32,156 nucleotides of DNA, taken from NCBI GenBank assembly GCA_964586175.1, contig CAZPGL010000024.1, positions 1 through 32,156 on the forward strand, written 5' to 3'. The translations under genes and the position numbers were made by a program. The DNA is from CAZPGL01 sp964586175. Lineage in GTDB: Bacteria; Actinomycetota; Acidimicrobiia; Acidimicrobiales; MedAcidi-G1. Below, piece by piece: positions 1 to 7,688 of this stretch (position 1 is the first letter of the stretch; the number at the start of each line of letters is the position of its first letter). Below the pieces are notes generated by a model. It was not told the origin of the DNA. It made no database searches and saw only the letters and a program-made list of their open reading frames with translations.

Positions 1-37
1 CGCCGTCGAAGATGATCATGAGTTCGTAGGCCCGCAT
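1..37 (-). CDS. rpsF: 30S ribosomal protein S6, N-terminal fragment
   Basis: Only the first 12 codons are in the window; the gene runs off the left edge. They read MRAYELMIIFDG, which matches the first beta strand of bacterial S6 (typical start M-R-x-Y-E-x-x-x-I). S6 binds 16S rRNA with S18 in the small subunit. A strong Shine-Dalgarno sequence AGGAGGTG (reverse complement of 48-55) lies 10 bases before the ATG. In actinobacteria rpsF opens an rpsF-ssb-rpsR-rplI operon near the origin, which fits this place. The call rests on few residues plus context. Confidence 0.72.
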   Translation of the reverse strand, partial: MRAYELMIIFDG

Positions 38-149
38 GGCAGGCACTCACCTCCTGTGGACTCGACACGCTCGTCGGCGGCCGAGGCCCCTCGTGGGGCA
101 GGGGAAACGGATTGTGGGGTACTGCGTCGCTCGCTCGTCGAGCGCCCTG

Positions 150-155
150 AGACTA
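150..155 (-). promoter_or_regulatory. Candidate -10 box for rpsF
   Basis: The minus strand reads TAGTCT here, a TANNNT hexamer of the type used by actinobacterial housekeeping sigma factors. It would give a leader of roughly 100 bases before rpsF. No convincing -35 box is seen. The rest of the 222-base gap 38-259 shows no gene. Confidence 0.3.
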
Positions 156-220
156 TCGGCGGGCCGGGTGTTCGCGTTGTCGGGCTGGTCATGTCCCCAT
201 CATGCCGACAGGGTGTGACA

Positions 221-248
221 GGCCTCCGGCTGGCGGACCGGATGGGCC
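221..248 (-). terminator. Possible hairpin terminator after panB
   Basis: The stretch can fold into a GC-only stem (GGCC-TCCGG pairing with CCGGA-GGCC, two-base bulge, eight-base loop) about 10 bases beyond the panB stop. There is no T-run, as is common in high-GC actinobacteria. It could equally be a chance hairpin. Confidence 0.3.
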
Positions 249-259
249 GGGCGGGCAGG

Positions 260-1111
260 TCAACAGGAGCCGTACAACCCCAGGGCATCGGCCGTCTCGT
301 CGTCCAGCCGGTAGCTCTCGGCCGGTGTCGGGAACGCTCCCGACCGCACATCGGCGGCAAACTCGGCCAGGGCGGCCACCCCGGCACCGTGCAGGTCGGC
401 GTACCGGCGCACGAACTTGGGCAGGATGCGGTGCTCGATGCCCAACACGTCGTGGAACACCAGCACCTGGCCGTCGCAGCGGGCACCGGCACCGATGCCG
501 ATGGTGGCCACGTCGACGGCGTCGGTCACCATGCCGGCCACCTGGTCGGGCACGCCCTCCAACACGATCGAGAAGCACCCGGCGTGGGCCAGCGCCTTGG
601 CTACGGCCACCAGATCCAACGCGGCACGGGTGTCACGGCCCTGGACCTTGAAACCACCCATGGCGTTCACCGACTGTGGGGTCAACCCGATGTGGCCCAT
701 GACGGGGATCTCGGCGGCGATCAGCGCCTCGATCATCGGCAGGCGGCGGCGACCACCCTCCAACTTCACAGCCTGGGCGCCGGCCCGGATGAGCTGGGCG
801 GCGTTGCGCACCGTCTCCTCGACGGACACGTGGTAGCTCATCCACGGCATGTCGGCCACGATGAGCGCCGACGGGCGGGTCCGGGCCACGGCCGCCGTGT
901 GGTGGACCATGTCGTCGACCGTCACCTGGAGGGTGTCGTCGTAACCGAGCACCACCATGGCCACCGAATCGCCGACCAGGATCATGTCGGCCCCGGCTTC
1001 GTCGACCATCCGGGCCCCGGGCGCGTCGTACGCCGTGAGCATCACCAGAGGTTCGGCACCATCGGACACCTTGCGGGCCCGGATCTCGGGCGCCGTCAAC
1101 TGCTGAGCCAT
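260..1111 (-). CDS. panB: 3-methyl-2-oxobutanoate hydroxymethyltransferase (PanB)
   Basis: PanB makes ketopantoate from 2-oxoisovalerate and 5,10-methylene-tetrahydrofolate, the first step of pantothenate and CoA synthesis in the cytoplasm. The 283-residue product has the family's usual length and its signatures in order: LTAYDAPGA near residue 25, VGDSVAMVVLG with the metal-binding Asp near 45, the second metal Asp in VADMPW, KLEGG near 115, GHIGLTPQ near 140, and IVLEGVP with the catalytic Glu near 180, then IGIGAG. The ATG is preceded by GGAAGGAGG at good spacing. It lies alone between the DUF5318 gene and rpsF on the same strand; no panC or panD is in the window. Confidence 0.96.
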   Translation of the reverse strand: MAQQLTAPEIRARKVSDGAEPLVMLTAYDAPGARMVDEAGADMILVGDSVAMVVLGYDDTLQVTVDDMVHHTAAVARTRPSALIVADMPWMSYHVSVEETVRNAAQLIRAGAQAVKLEGGRRRLPMIEALIAAEIPVMGHIGLTPQSVNAMGGFKVQGRDTRAALDLVAVAKALAHAGCFSIVLEGVPDQVAGMVTDAVDVATIGIGAGARCDGQVLVFHDVLGIEHRILPKFVRRYADLHGAGVAALAEFAADVRSGAFPTPAESYRLDDETADALGLYGSC

Positions 1112-1161
1112 CGCTGGCCTCCTTCCCCGTCCAGCGCCATCGGCTGCCGGCGGTCCCCCGC

Positions 1162-1167
1162 AGGGTA
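1162..1167 (-). promoter_or_regulatory. Candidate -10 box for panB
   Basis: The minus strand reads TACCCT about 50 bases before the panB start, in the 120-base gap after the DUF5318 gene. It fits the TANNNT form; a -35 box is not clear. Confidence 0.3.
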
Positions 1168-1231
1168 GTCACGGCCGTCGAGGGGGGCCAGTGGACATGT
1201 GTCACACGGCCCGGAGGCCGAACCGGCGGGC

Positions 1232-1642
1232 TCAGCCCCGGCCGAGGGTGGTGCTCCGCACCAGGTGGTTCCACCCACACGCCGGACACACCTCGACGAT
1301 GTACCCGGTGAACTCGCCCCGCCGGCCGCTGATACGGGCCAGCTCGCCAGGCGACGAGATGCAGCGGCCATGGGACGGCAGCCTGGGGCCGAACACGTAG
1401 GTGACGTGGGCCAAGGGGTGGTCCTCGCACACCGGGCACCACTCGCTCGTCTCGACACCGCAGTGCACGGCATTGCGGCGCAGCATGGGCTGGGCGTCGC
1501 ACACCAGGTCACGGGCGATGGCGCCGCTGCGCCATGCCTGGAGCACCGTCTGGCGGGCCAGTCGGTAGTCGACGTCGGCGGCGCGGCGCTCGGGGACGAG
1601 GCCCTGGCGGGCCGAACCTCCCGGGGCGATTCCCGACGCCAT
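1232..1642 (-). CDS. DUF5318 zinc-ribbon protein (Rv0049-like)
   Basis: This is a 136-residue actinobacterial protein of unknown function. It closely resembles in layout the mycobacterial DUF5318 protein Rv0049, which also sits near rpsF: a VDYRLARQTVLQAWRSG-type helix, then CDAQP, then CPVC, YVFGP, and a C-terminal EVCPACGWNHLV block. The CPVC and CPAC pairs could bind one zinc. The ATG at 1642 was chosen because a TACAGT box ends seven bases before it, which would make a leaderless transcript; a GTG nine bases upstream (1651) is the alternative but would overlap the -10 box. Function is not known. Confidence 0.85.
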   Translation of the reverse strand: MASGIAPGGSARQGLVPERRAADVDYRLARQTVLQAWRSGAIARDLVCDAQPMLRRNAVHCGVETSEWCPVCEDHPLAHVTYVFGPRLPSHGRCISSPGELARISGRRGEFTGYIVEVCPACGWNHLVRSTTLGRG

Positions 1643-1649
1643 GGCCGTC

Positions 1650-1655
1650 ACTGTA
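1650..1655 (-). promoter_or_regulatory. Leaderless -10 box for the DUF5318 gene
   Basis: The minus strand reads TACAGT followed by seven bases and then the ATG at 1642, the spacing expected when transcription starts at the start codon itself. It lies in the 40-base gap after the CCA-enzyme gene. Confidence 0.5.
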
Positions 1656-1682
1656 GGCCACCGCCGAGACCCGGTTCGGCGG

Positions 1683-2939
1683 TCAGGCCCCGCGCTGGGC
1701 CCACCAGGCCCGCAGACGGTCGACGGCCTCGCCTTCGGGCAGCCGACCGGCCTCCATCCGCAGTTCGGTCAGCCACGCCATCGCGGCACCGACCTCGGGT
1801 CCAGGATCGAGGCCCAGTTCGGCCATGACACGGTCACCGGACAATGCCGGCCCCAGGTCGTCCAGCTCGCCCGCTCCGGCAAGCAGGTCGATCGCCACGC
1901 GTAGCCCGTCAAGATCGACGCCGGAGGCGGCGGCAACGGTCAGCGCCGCGTCAAGCCGGCCGCCGGCCCCGGAGACCAGCCGCCGGATGTCGGCGTCGGA
2001 CCACGCGGCCGGGCCGTGGGCGTCGACGGCGGCGACGGTCGCCGCGGTCGCCGTCACCTCCCGGACCTCTCTGACCGACAGCCGCAGCGCCTCGAGGCGG
2101 GCGGGGGGCACGGCGTCGCCGAACGCGGCGAACCGCATCAGCGGCTCAGGGTCGACAGCCGCCACGCGGGTGACCAGCAGTGCCCGCTCGTCGTCCGGGC
2201 GGCCCGCCAGCTCGGGGAGGATACGGCGCAGCAGATCGGCGCCCTCGAGCAGGGCGAACCCGACCGTGGGGTCGTCCACCTCCAGGAGGCGCACCACCTC
2301 ATCGCGGATCCGCTCGGCCGACACGATGGCCAGCCGATCGCCAGTGGTCCGAGCAGCCTCGACCAGGCCGGGTGCCGGGGTCAGCCCGTGGCCGGCCGCG
2401 AACCGGGCGGCCCGGAGGGTCCGCAGCGGATCGTCGGCGAACGACACCTCGGGGGCCATCGGGGTTCGTAGCACTCCATCCGCCAGGTCCTCGCGGCCTC
2501 CGTACGGATCATGCAGCCCGCCGTCGACGACGTCGACCGCCATGGCGTTGACGGTGAAGTCCCGCCGCTCGAGGTCCGCGTGGAGGTCCCCGGAGAAGGC
2601 GACGACCGGCTTGCGGGAGTCGTCCACGTACGCCTCGGCCCGGTGGGTGGTGATCTCGTACACGTGCTCGGCGAACTGCAAGCCGATGGTGCCGAACCGT
2701 TCACCCTGCGTCCACACGGCATCGGCCAGGCCGTCGACCAGGGTCCGGGTCTCGTCGGGTGGGGCGTCGGTGGTGAGATCCAGGTCTCCGGCCTCTCCGG
2801 TGCGGCCCGACAAGACGTCGCGGACCACCCCGCCGACGAGATAGAGCCGTCGGCCGGCAGCCGTGAACCGGGCCGCCAACGGTGCCACCCGGGTCCGGAT
2901 GTCGTCGAACCCCAGCGGGACGTCGACCGGGGCGTTCAC
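1683..2939 (-). CDS. cca: CCA tRNA nucleotidyltransferase
   Basis: The enzyme adds or repairs the 3' CCA tail of tRNAs using CTP and ATP. The 418-residue protein has the class II nucleotidyltransferase head: LVGGVVRD near residue 34, the catalytic DLDLTTD near 53, RRDFTVNAMAVD near 110 and the DPLRTLRAARFAA block near 165. The C-terminal helical part is divergent and the HD motif seen in some relatives is not obvious. It corresponds to Rv3907c (pcnA) in the mycobacterial origin region. The start is a GTG that overlaps the stop of the upstream deacetylase gene in GTGA, so translation is probably coupled. The single tRNA gene in this window lacks an encoded CCA, consistent with need for this enzyme. 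Confidence 0.94.
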   Translation of the reverse strand: MNAPVDVPLGFDDIRTRVAPLAARFTAAGRRLYLVGGVVRDVLSGRTGEAGDLDLTTDAPPDETRTLVDGLADAVWTQGERFGTIGLQFAEHVYEITTHRAEAYVDDSRKPVVAFSGDLHADLERRDFTVNAMAVDVVDGGLHDPYGGREDLADGVLRTPMAPEVSFADDPLRTLRAARFAAGHGLTPAPGLVEAARTTGDRLAIVSAERIRDEVVRLLEVDDPTVGFALLEGADLLRRILPELAGRPDDERALLVTRVAAVDPEPLMRFAAFGDAVPPARLEALRLSVREVREVTATAATVAAVDAHGPAAWSDADIRRLVSGAGGRLDAALTVAAASGVDLDGLRVAIDLLAGAGELDDLGPALSGDRVMAELGLDPGPEVGAAMAWLTELRMEAGRLPEGEAVDRLRAWWAQRGA

Positions 2940-3949
2940 CGATCGGCCCTGCCCCGTTCGATGGACGCGACCTGGGCCACCACCTCGGCACCCGGACCCT
3001 CGCTGCTGGCGGCCTCCGGACGGTAGGTGCCGCCGAGCAGCGCAGACACGGTGGCAGCCGTCGAGTCGGTCAAGGCGGCCAGGTCGTACCCTCCTTCGAG
3101 GAACAGCACCGTCCGGCCGGGCGGCATGGCACCGACCAGCCGGGCCAGCAGGTCGGCGTAGTCGCCGGACGTCAGGCCCAGGTCGGTCAGCGGATCGGCC
3201 CGGTGGGCATCGAACCCCGCCGACACCAGCAGCCAGTCGGGGGCGAACCGCTCCAGGGCCGGCTGCACCACCTGGTCCAGCGCCGCCCGGTAGGTGTCGC
3301 CGGCCGACCCGGCCGGGAGCGGCACGTTGATCGTGGTGCCGATACCGTCGCCGGCCCCCTGTTCGTCGACAGCACCGGTGCCCGGATACAGGGGCCACTG
3401 GTGGCACGACACGAACAGCACGCGCCCGTCGGCCCAGAAGGCGTCCTGGGTGCCGTTGCCGTGGTGGGCGTCGATGTCGACCACGGCGACCCGATGGCCG
3501 CGGTCGGCAAGGGAGGCCGCGGTGACAGCCACGTTGTTGAGCAGACAGAACCCCATCGCCCGGTCGGGGGTGGCGTGGTGGCCGGGGGGCCGCACTGCGC
3601 AGAAGGCGTGGTCGGCCCGGCCGGCCTCGAGTGCGGCGACCGCCTGGAGCCCAGCCCCGGCGGCCAGCAGTGCGGCGTCGAGCGAGCCGGCGCTCATCCG
3701 GGTGTCGGGGTCGCACGCACCGCCACCGGCCTCGTCAACGGCCCGGAGCCGCTCGAGATGGCCGGCCTCGTGCACGAGCGCCAGGGCGGCGGTATCGGCC
3801 GGCTCGGCGGCACGGCGTTCGATCCCGTCGGCCACCCCCGAGGCGTCGAGTCCGTCCCACACGGCCCGGAGCCGTTCGGGGCACTCAGGATGCCGTCGAC
3901 CGCCAACATGGTCCAGGAACCGCTCGTCGGTCACCACCAGCATCGTCAC
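2936..3949 (-). CDS. Histone deacetylase family zinc amidohydrolase
   Basis: The 337-residue protein belongs to the arginase/deacetylase fold (AcuC, acetylpolyamine amidohydrolase, class II-like HDAC). Visible motifs are HPECPERL near the N terminus, RPPGHHA with the tandem catalytic His, GFCLLNNVAV, the zinc-binding DIDAHHGNGTQ, the second zinc Asp in GFDAHRADPL, and EGGYD near the end. It should hydrolyse an acetylated amine or acetyl-lysine; the substrate cannot be read from the sequence. Bacterial partners include acetyl-CoA synthetase, but none is here. A GTG at 3949 was chosen because TACGCT ends seven bases before it; an in-frame ATG at 3943 is the alternative. Its stop overlaps the CCA-enzyme start by four bases. 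An acetyltransferase is divergently encoded next door. Confidence 0.9.
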   Translation of the reverse strand: MTMLVVTDERFLDHVGGRRHPECPERLRAVWDGLDASGVADGIERRAAEPADTAALALVHEAGHLERLRAVDEAGGGACDPDTRMSAGSLDAALLAAGAGLQAVAALEAGRADHAFCAVRPPGHHATPDRAMGFCLLNNVAVTAASLADRGHRVAVVDIDAHHGNGTQDAFWADGRVLFVSCHQWPLYPGTGAVDEQGAGDGIGTTINVPLPAGSAGDTYRAALDQVVQPALERFAPDWLLVSAGFDAHRADPLTDLGLTSGDYADLLARLVGAMPPGRTVLFLEGGYDLAALTDSTAATVSALLGGTYRPEAASSEGPGAEVVAQVASIERGRADR

Positions 3950-3956
3950 CGCGGCG

Positions 3957-3962
3957 AGCGTA
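3957..3962 (-). promoter_or_regulatory. Leaderless -10 box for the deacetylase-cca operon
   Basis: The minus strand reads TACGCT, then seven bases, then the GTG at 3949. This arrangement would place the transcript 5' end on the start codon. It lies in the roughly 145-base divergent gap with the GNAT gene. Confidence 0.45.
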
Positions 3963-4040
3963 ATGCGTGGAGCGACGGGCTCCGGATCCACCGGCGGCCC
4001 CGCCCCACCCACCGTGGAGGACCGGCACCGGCAGCGGTTC

Positions 4041-4046
4041 TAGGGT
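4041..4046 (+). promoter_or_regulatory. Candidate -10 box for the GNAT operon
   Basis: TAGGGT sits six bases before an in-frame ATC (4053) and 48 bases before the TTG start at 4095. It also contains the stop codon TAG that closes the GNAT frame upstream, so the coding frame cannot begin before it. Confidence 0.35.
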
Positions 4047-4094
4047 GGCGGCATCGCGTTCCGTGCCACCGCCCCCACGCCGTCGCCGAGATGG

Positions 4095-4832
4095 TTGCGC
4101 CGACCGGACCATACCGGCGGCCCCTCCGGCAGGTTCACCGCGGCCGATGGTTCCCGATTCCGTTACGCCCGGTGGCGCCACGACGCGTACGCCGGCCAGA
4201 TCGTTCCCTGCGGAGGCTGCCCCGACGAGCGGGCGGTCGCCGCGGCCGTCACCCACCTCCTCCGGCTCGGCTACCACGACCTCTACACCTCGGCCCTGTC
4301 GCCGCTCGAGCAGCAGCCGTTCCTCGCCCACGGATTCGCCATCGACCAGCCCCTCGTGCTCCTTGAGCGCACATCGGGCCCGGCGCCGATCCCACGGCCG
4401 GCCCATCGCACCCGGCGGGCCCGACGCAAGGACCTCGCCCGCATGTTGGCCATCGACGGGCGGGCCTTCGACGACTTCTGGCGGTTCGACGCCGCGGCGC
4501 TCGTCGAGGCCCGGCGGGCCACACCGGCGGCCCGTCGCCGGGTCGTCCGGGCCGACGACTCGGCCGTCGGCTACGCGGTCACCGGTGCTGCAGCCGACCA
4601 GGGGTTCATCCAACGGCTGGCCGTCGACCCGGATCGGCGGGGGGTCGGCATCGCCACCAGCCTGCTGCACGACGCCCTCGGGTGGCTGCGCCGCCACGGT
4701 GTTGCCTCGACGTGGGTCAACACCCAGCCCGACAACGAGGCCGCCCTCACCCTGTACCGGGCCAACGGCTTCGTCGACCGGCCGGGCGGGCTGGCGGTGC
4801 TGCGGCTCCCCGGGCCTGGCGACGCCCCGTGA
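4095..4832 (+). CDS. GNAT-family N-acetyltransferase
   Basis: The 245-residue protein carries a GNAT acetyl-CoA fold in its C-terminal half. The acetyl-CoA-binding motif A reads QRLAVDPDRRGVGIATSLL (R-x-x-G-x-G/A type) near residues 175-195, followed by NTQPDNEAALTLYRANGFV. The N-terminal 110 residues contain a second, degenerate GNAT-like module (LGYHDLYTSALSPLEQQPF, then AIDQPLVLLER), so it may be a tandem GNAT like the mycothiol synthase MshD or the RimI relatives; the substrate is not determined. Only a TTG is available as start: the frame stops at 4041 and no ATG or GTG lies between. No Shine-Dalgarno sequence is seen. Its stop overlaps the next start by four bases. Confidence 0.85.
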   Translation: MRRPDHTGGPSGRFTAADGSRFRYARWRHDAYAGQIVPCGGCPDERAVAAAVTHLLRLGYHDLYTSALSPLEQQPFLAHGFAIDQPLVLLERTSGPAPIPRPAHRTRRARRKDLARMLAIDGRAFDDFWRFDAAALVEARRATPAARRRVVRADDSAVGYAVTGAAADQGFIQRLAVDPDRRGVGIATSLLHDALGWLRRHGVASTWVNTQPDNEAALTLYRANGFVDRPGGLAVLRLPGPGDAP

Positions 4833-6778
4833 TCCGCCTCGTCACCTCGCTCGCCGGCCTGGCCGGCCTGGCCATGGCCGTGGCCGCTGGTGGCGCGGCC
4901 GGGGCCGCCGGCGAGTCCGGCGGCCTGACCCTCGTCGGGCAGTCCCCGTGGGTCATCGACGGCCCCCAGTCCATTGACGTGCGCATCTCCGGCTCGAACG
5001 AACAGGGTGCGCTGGTCTTCCAGCTCGGCGAAGCCGTCGACCATGACGGGCTCCACCATCCCGACGATGCCACCTGGACGCCGGTCGGCGGTGCCGTCGT
5101 CGTTCCGCTGGCCGGCCAGCTGGACGCCAGCGGCGTCGTGTCCACCGAGCTCACCATCGGGCCGGACGCCGACCTGCACCTGTCCGCCGACACGGTCGCC
5201 CTGCTCGAGATCCGCCTCATCGACGGCGACGGCATGGTCGTCGACGCCTTGACCACCCCGGTCATCCGGTTGTCCGCCGATCCGCCGGCCGCCGTCCGGA
5301 CCAGCCTCAGCATTCGCATCGCCGGTCCCCCGCCGCTGCAGCCGGACGGCAGCCTGTCGTTCGACGAGGCGACCCTGGCCCACCTGCGCGCGCTCGCCGA
5401 CGCCAGCGGCGCCCACCCAGGCGTTCCCGTCGACGCCCAGCTGCCGCCGGCCACCATCGTCGCCCTGGCCCGGTCGGGGGAGATGGCCCACGCCGAGCTG
5501 ATCGCCGACCTCGAGGCGGCGGTCGCCGCATCCCTGCACCTGCGGTCGGCGCCGTTCGTCACCGCCGATCCGGAAGCCTGGCGGCAGTTCGACGACGGCG
5601 ATGTCTATCGGGACCTCCTCGACCACGGCGACGCCGTGCTGGCCGACCACCTCGGCGGCTCGGTCGACCGCACGGTTACCACGTTCGAACCCACGGCCTC
5701 CGCCGGGACCGTGGGCCTGTTGGTCCAGTTGGGCAGTACGGCGTTCATCGTGGACAGCGGGCACCTGATGTCCCACTCGGCCGACGCCGTCGACACCGGG
5801 CCCGGGCCGGTCCTGATCCGCGATGACGCCGACCGGCTCCACCCGGCGATCGTCGTCGACGCCGGCTTGGTCGCCCACCTGTCCGCCGACGCCGGACCGG
5901 TCGCCGCCGTCCAGAACCTACTCGCCGATCTGGCCCTCTCCGGGTGGCACGGACCGACGGATGCGATGGTGCCGCTCGTCGTCGACGCCGAAGTGGGTTT
6001 CGACACCCAACTCCTCGACGTCCTCCTCGATGTGCTCGACGATGCACCGTTCATCGACCTCGTCCCGGTCGCCGACATGTTCGCCCACGGTGCCGACCCG
6101 ACGGCCGACGGCACGGCCGGCTACGAGTTGTGGCCCGACGCGGTGGTCCCGATCACCGAGCGGGCCGTGGACCGCCTGCACGTCGACCGCCTGGTCGATG
6201 CCTACGAGACCATCCGCGGCGGTGCCGATCCCGACATCGCCGCCCTCCGCATGCTGGTCGAGACCCTCGCCGCGTCCGAGCTGGACGAGACGCAGGCCGC
6301 CGGCTACATGGACGCAATCCATCTCGAGATGGCCGCCGTCGCCGACCTGTTCCAGGGCGCCGAGAACCAGAACCTCCGGTTGACGACCCGCCACGCCGAG
6401 GTGCCGTTCACCATCGACAACGGGCTGGATGTTCCCGCAGCCGTCCTGTTCGAGTTGACCAGCGACGGCCGCCTCGAGTTCCCGGACGGCCCGTCGATGG
6501 CGGTGACCCTCCAGCCGGGAACCAATCGCGTCCCGATCTCGATCGAGGCCCGGGCCTCCGGCGACGCCCGGCTGCACATCACCGTGCGCTCTCCCGACCC
6601 CGGCGGACTCCTGCTGCTCGAGACCGCCCAGGTGACCGTCCGCACCACCAAGTTGTCCGGGGTCGGCGTGCTGCTGCTCGTCGCCGCCCTGGTCGTGCTC
6701 GTCGTGTGGTGGGTGCGGTCGGCACGGGCCCGCCGCTCCGCCGGCACTACGCTCTCTCCGACCACGACCGAACAGTGA
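4829..6778 (+). CDS. Large secreted, membrane-anchored protein (Rv3909/DUF6049-like)
   Basis: The 649-residue product begins with a signal peptide (hydrophobic residues 4-26, alanine-rich cleavage region), then about 580 extracytoplasmic residues, and ends with one membrane helix near 611-630 followed by a basic tail. This layout and the place between cca and sigM match mycobacterial Rv3909, a conserved protein of unknown function; the family name DUF6049 is my assignment from architecture and synteny. The mid region has beta-rich segments and a polysaccharide-deacetylase-like or lyase-like feel, but no catalytic motif is clear. The GTG start overlaps the GNAT stop in GTGA. In actinobacteria its neighbour is usually the lipid II flippase MurJ, which suggests an envelope role. 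Confidence 0.8.
   Translation: MIRLVTSLAGLAGLAMAVAAGGAAGAAGESGGLTLVGQSPWVIDGPQSIDVRISGSNEQGALVFQLGEAVDHDGLHHPDDATWTPVGGAVVVPLAGQLDASGVVSTELTIGPDADLHLSADTVALLEIRLIDGDGMVVDALTTPVIRLSADPPAAVRTSLSIRIAGPPPLQPDGSLSFDEATLAHLRALADASGAHPGVPVDAQLPPATIVALARSGEMAHAELIADLEAAVAASLHLRSAPFVTADPEAWRQFDDGDVYRDLLDHGDAVLADHLGGSVDRTVTTFEPTASAGTVGLLVQLGSTAFIVDSGHLMSHSADAVDTGPGPVLIRDDADRLHPAIVVDAGLVAHLSADAGPVAAVQNLLADLALSGWHGPTDAMVPLVVDAEVGFDTQLLDVLLDVLDDAPFIDLVPVADMFAHGADPTADGTAGYELWPDAVVPITERAVDRLHVDRLVDAYETIRGGADPDIAALRMLVETLAASELDETQAAGYMDAIHLEMAAVADLFQGAENQNLRLTTRHAEVPFTIDNGLDVPAAVLFELTSDGRLEFPDGPSMAVTLQPGTNRVPISIEARASGDARLHITVRSPDPGGLLLLETAQVTVRTTKLSGVGVLLLVAALVVLVVWWVRSARARRSAGTTLSPTTTEQ
6748..6753 (+). promoter_or_regulatory. 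Possible internal -10 box for degV
   Basis: TACGCT lies within the last codons of the preceding gene and would start transcripts about 27 bases before the degV ATG. It is a weak call because no -35 box is clear. Confidence 0.25.
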
Positions 6779-6786
6779 GCCCCACC

Positions 6787-7623
6787 ATGACCGTTCGTAT
6801 CGTCACCGACAGCGGAAGCGACCTCACCGACGAGGAGACCGCCCGCCTCGGCATCGACATCGTCCCGTTGAGCATCCGCTTCGGCGACGAGGAACTCCTC
6901 GACCGCGACGAACTCACCGTCGACGACTTCTACCGACGCATGGCGTCGAGCGACCACCTTCCCCAGACAGCGGCCCCGGCCCCCGGAGCATTTGAACAGG
7001 TGTTCCGCCGGCGGCTCGACGAAGGTGCCGACGCCGTCGTGTGCATCAACCTGTCCAGCAGCGTGTCGGCCACCATGCAGTCGGCAGAGGCCGGCGGACG
7101 CGACCTCGGCGACCGGGTCCGCATCCTCGACAGCCGGTCGGTCAGCGTCGGGCAGGGCACCATCGTGCTGGCTGCAGCCACCGCGGCGGCCGACGGCGCG
7201 TCGACCGACGACATCGCCGCCCTGGTCGCCGACCTGACGGGCCGCAACCGGGTCTACGGCGCCCTCGACACCCTCGAAAACCTCAAGAAGGGCGGCCGCA
7301 TCGGCAACGCCCAGGCATTGCTGGGCAGCGTCCTGTCGATCAAGCCGCTCATCGACATCAGCTCCGGCGAGGTCGAGGAGGCCGGCCGGCAGCGCACCCG
7401 CAAGAAGTCGCTGGCCTGGCTGCGGGACCAGGTCCTGCATCACGGCGATCAGATCGAACATCTGGCGGTGGCCCACGCCATGGCCGACGATGTGGCCCCC
7501 TTCATCGCCGACCTGGCGGCGACCACCGGCCGCGACGACATCCGATCGGCGATCGTCGGCCCGGTGGTCGCCAGCCACGGCGGACCCGGCCTGGTGGCCG
7601 TCAACTTCACGCTCGCCGGCTGA
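6787..7623 (+). CDS. DegV family fatty-acid-binding protein
   Basis: DegV/FakB proteins bind a single fatty acid and, in Firmicutes, present it to the kinase FakA. The 278-residue protein has the family's full length and marks: RIVTDSGSDLT at the N terminus, SQPA-equivalent LPQTAAPAPGAFEQVF near 58, CINLSSSVSATMQSA near 90 with the fatty-acid carboxylate-binding serines, and the DTLENLKKGGRIGNAQALLGSVLSIKP-type block near 160-185. No FakA kinase is in the window. An in-frame GTG at 6775 overlaps the previous stop in GTGA and is an alternative start. In related genomes this place holds murJ; here DegV and the pseudokinase occupy it. Confidence 0.93.
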   Translation: MTVRIVTDSGSDLTDEETARLGIDIVPLSIRFGDEELLDRDELTVDDFYRRMASSDHLPQTAAPAPGAFEQVFRRRLDEGADAVVCINLSSSVSATMQSAEAGGRDLGDRVRILDSRSVSVGQGTIVLAAATAAADGASTDDIAALVADLTGRNRVYGALDTLENLKKGGRIGNAQALLGSVLSIKPLIDISSGEVEEAGRQRTRKKSLAWLRDQVLHHGDQIEHLAVAHAMADDVAPFIADLAATTGRDDIRSAIVGPVVASHGGPGLVAVNFTLAG

Positions 7624-7674
7624 CCGGCCCGGGGCGGCGACCCCGGCCTCCACCATCGCCGGTGGCCCCGTCGC

Positions 7675-7680
7675 TACCGT
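7675..7680 (+). promoter_or_regulatory. Leaderless -10 box for the pseudokinase gene
   Basis: TACCGT is followed by eight bases and the GTG at 7689. The spacing would put the transcript start at or within two bases of the start codon, which is why this GTG was preferred. Confidence 0.4.
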
Positions 7681-7688
7681 CGCGGGCG

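Noticed and set aside
4571..5878. Long open frame on the minus strand (435 codons) across the GNAT end and the Rv3909-like gene.
   Set aside because: It is antisense to two genes with clear family features, is rich in Gly/Arg/Asp without domains, and such frames are common in 70 percent GC DNA.
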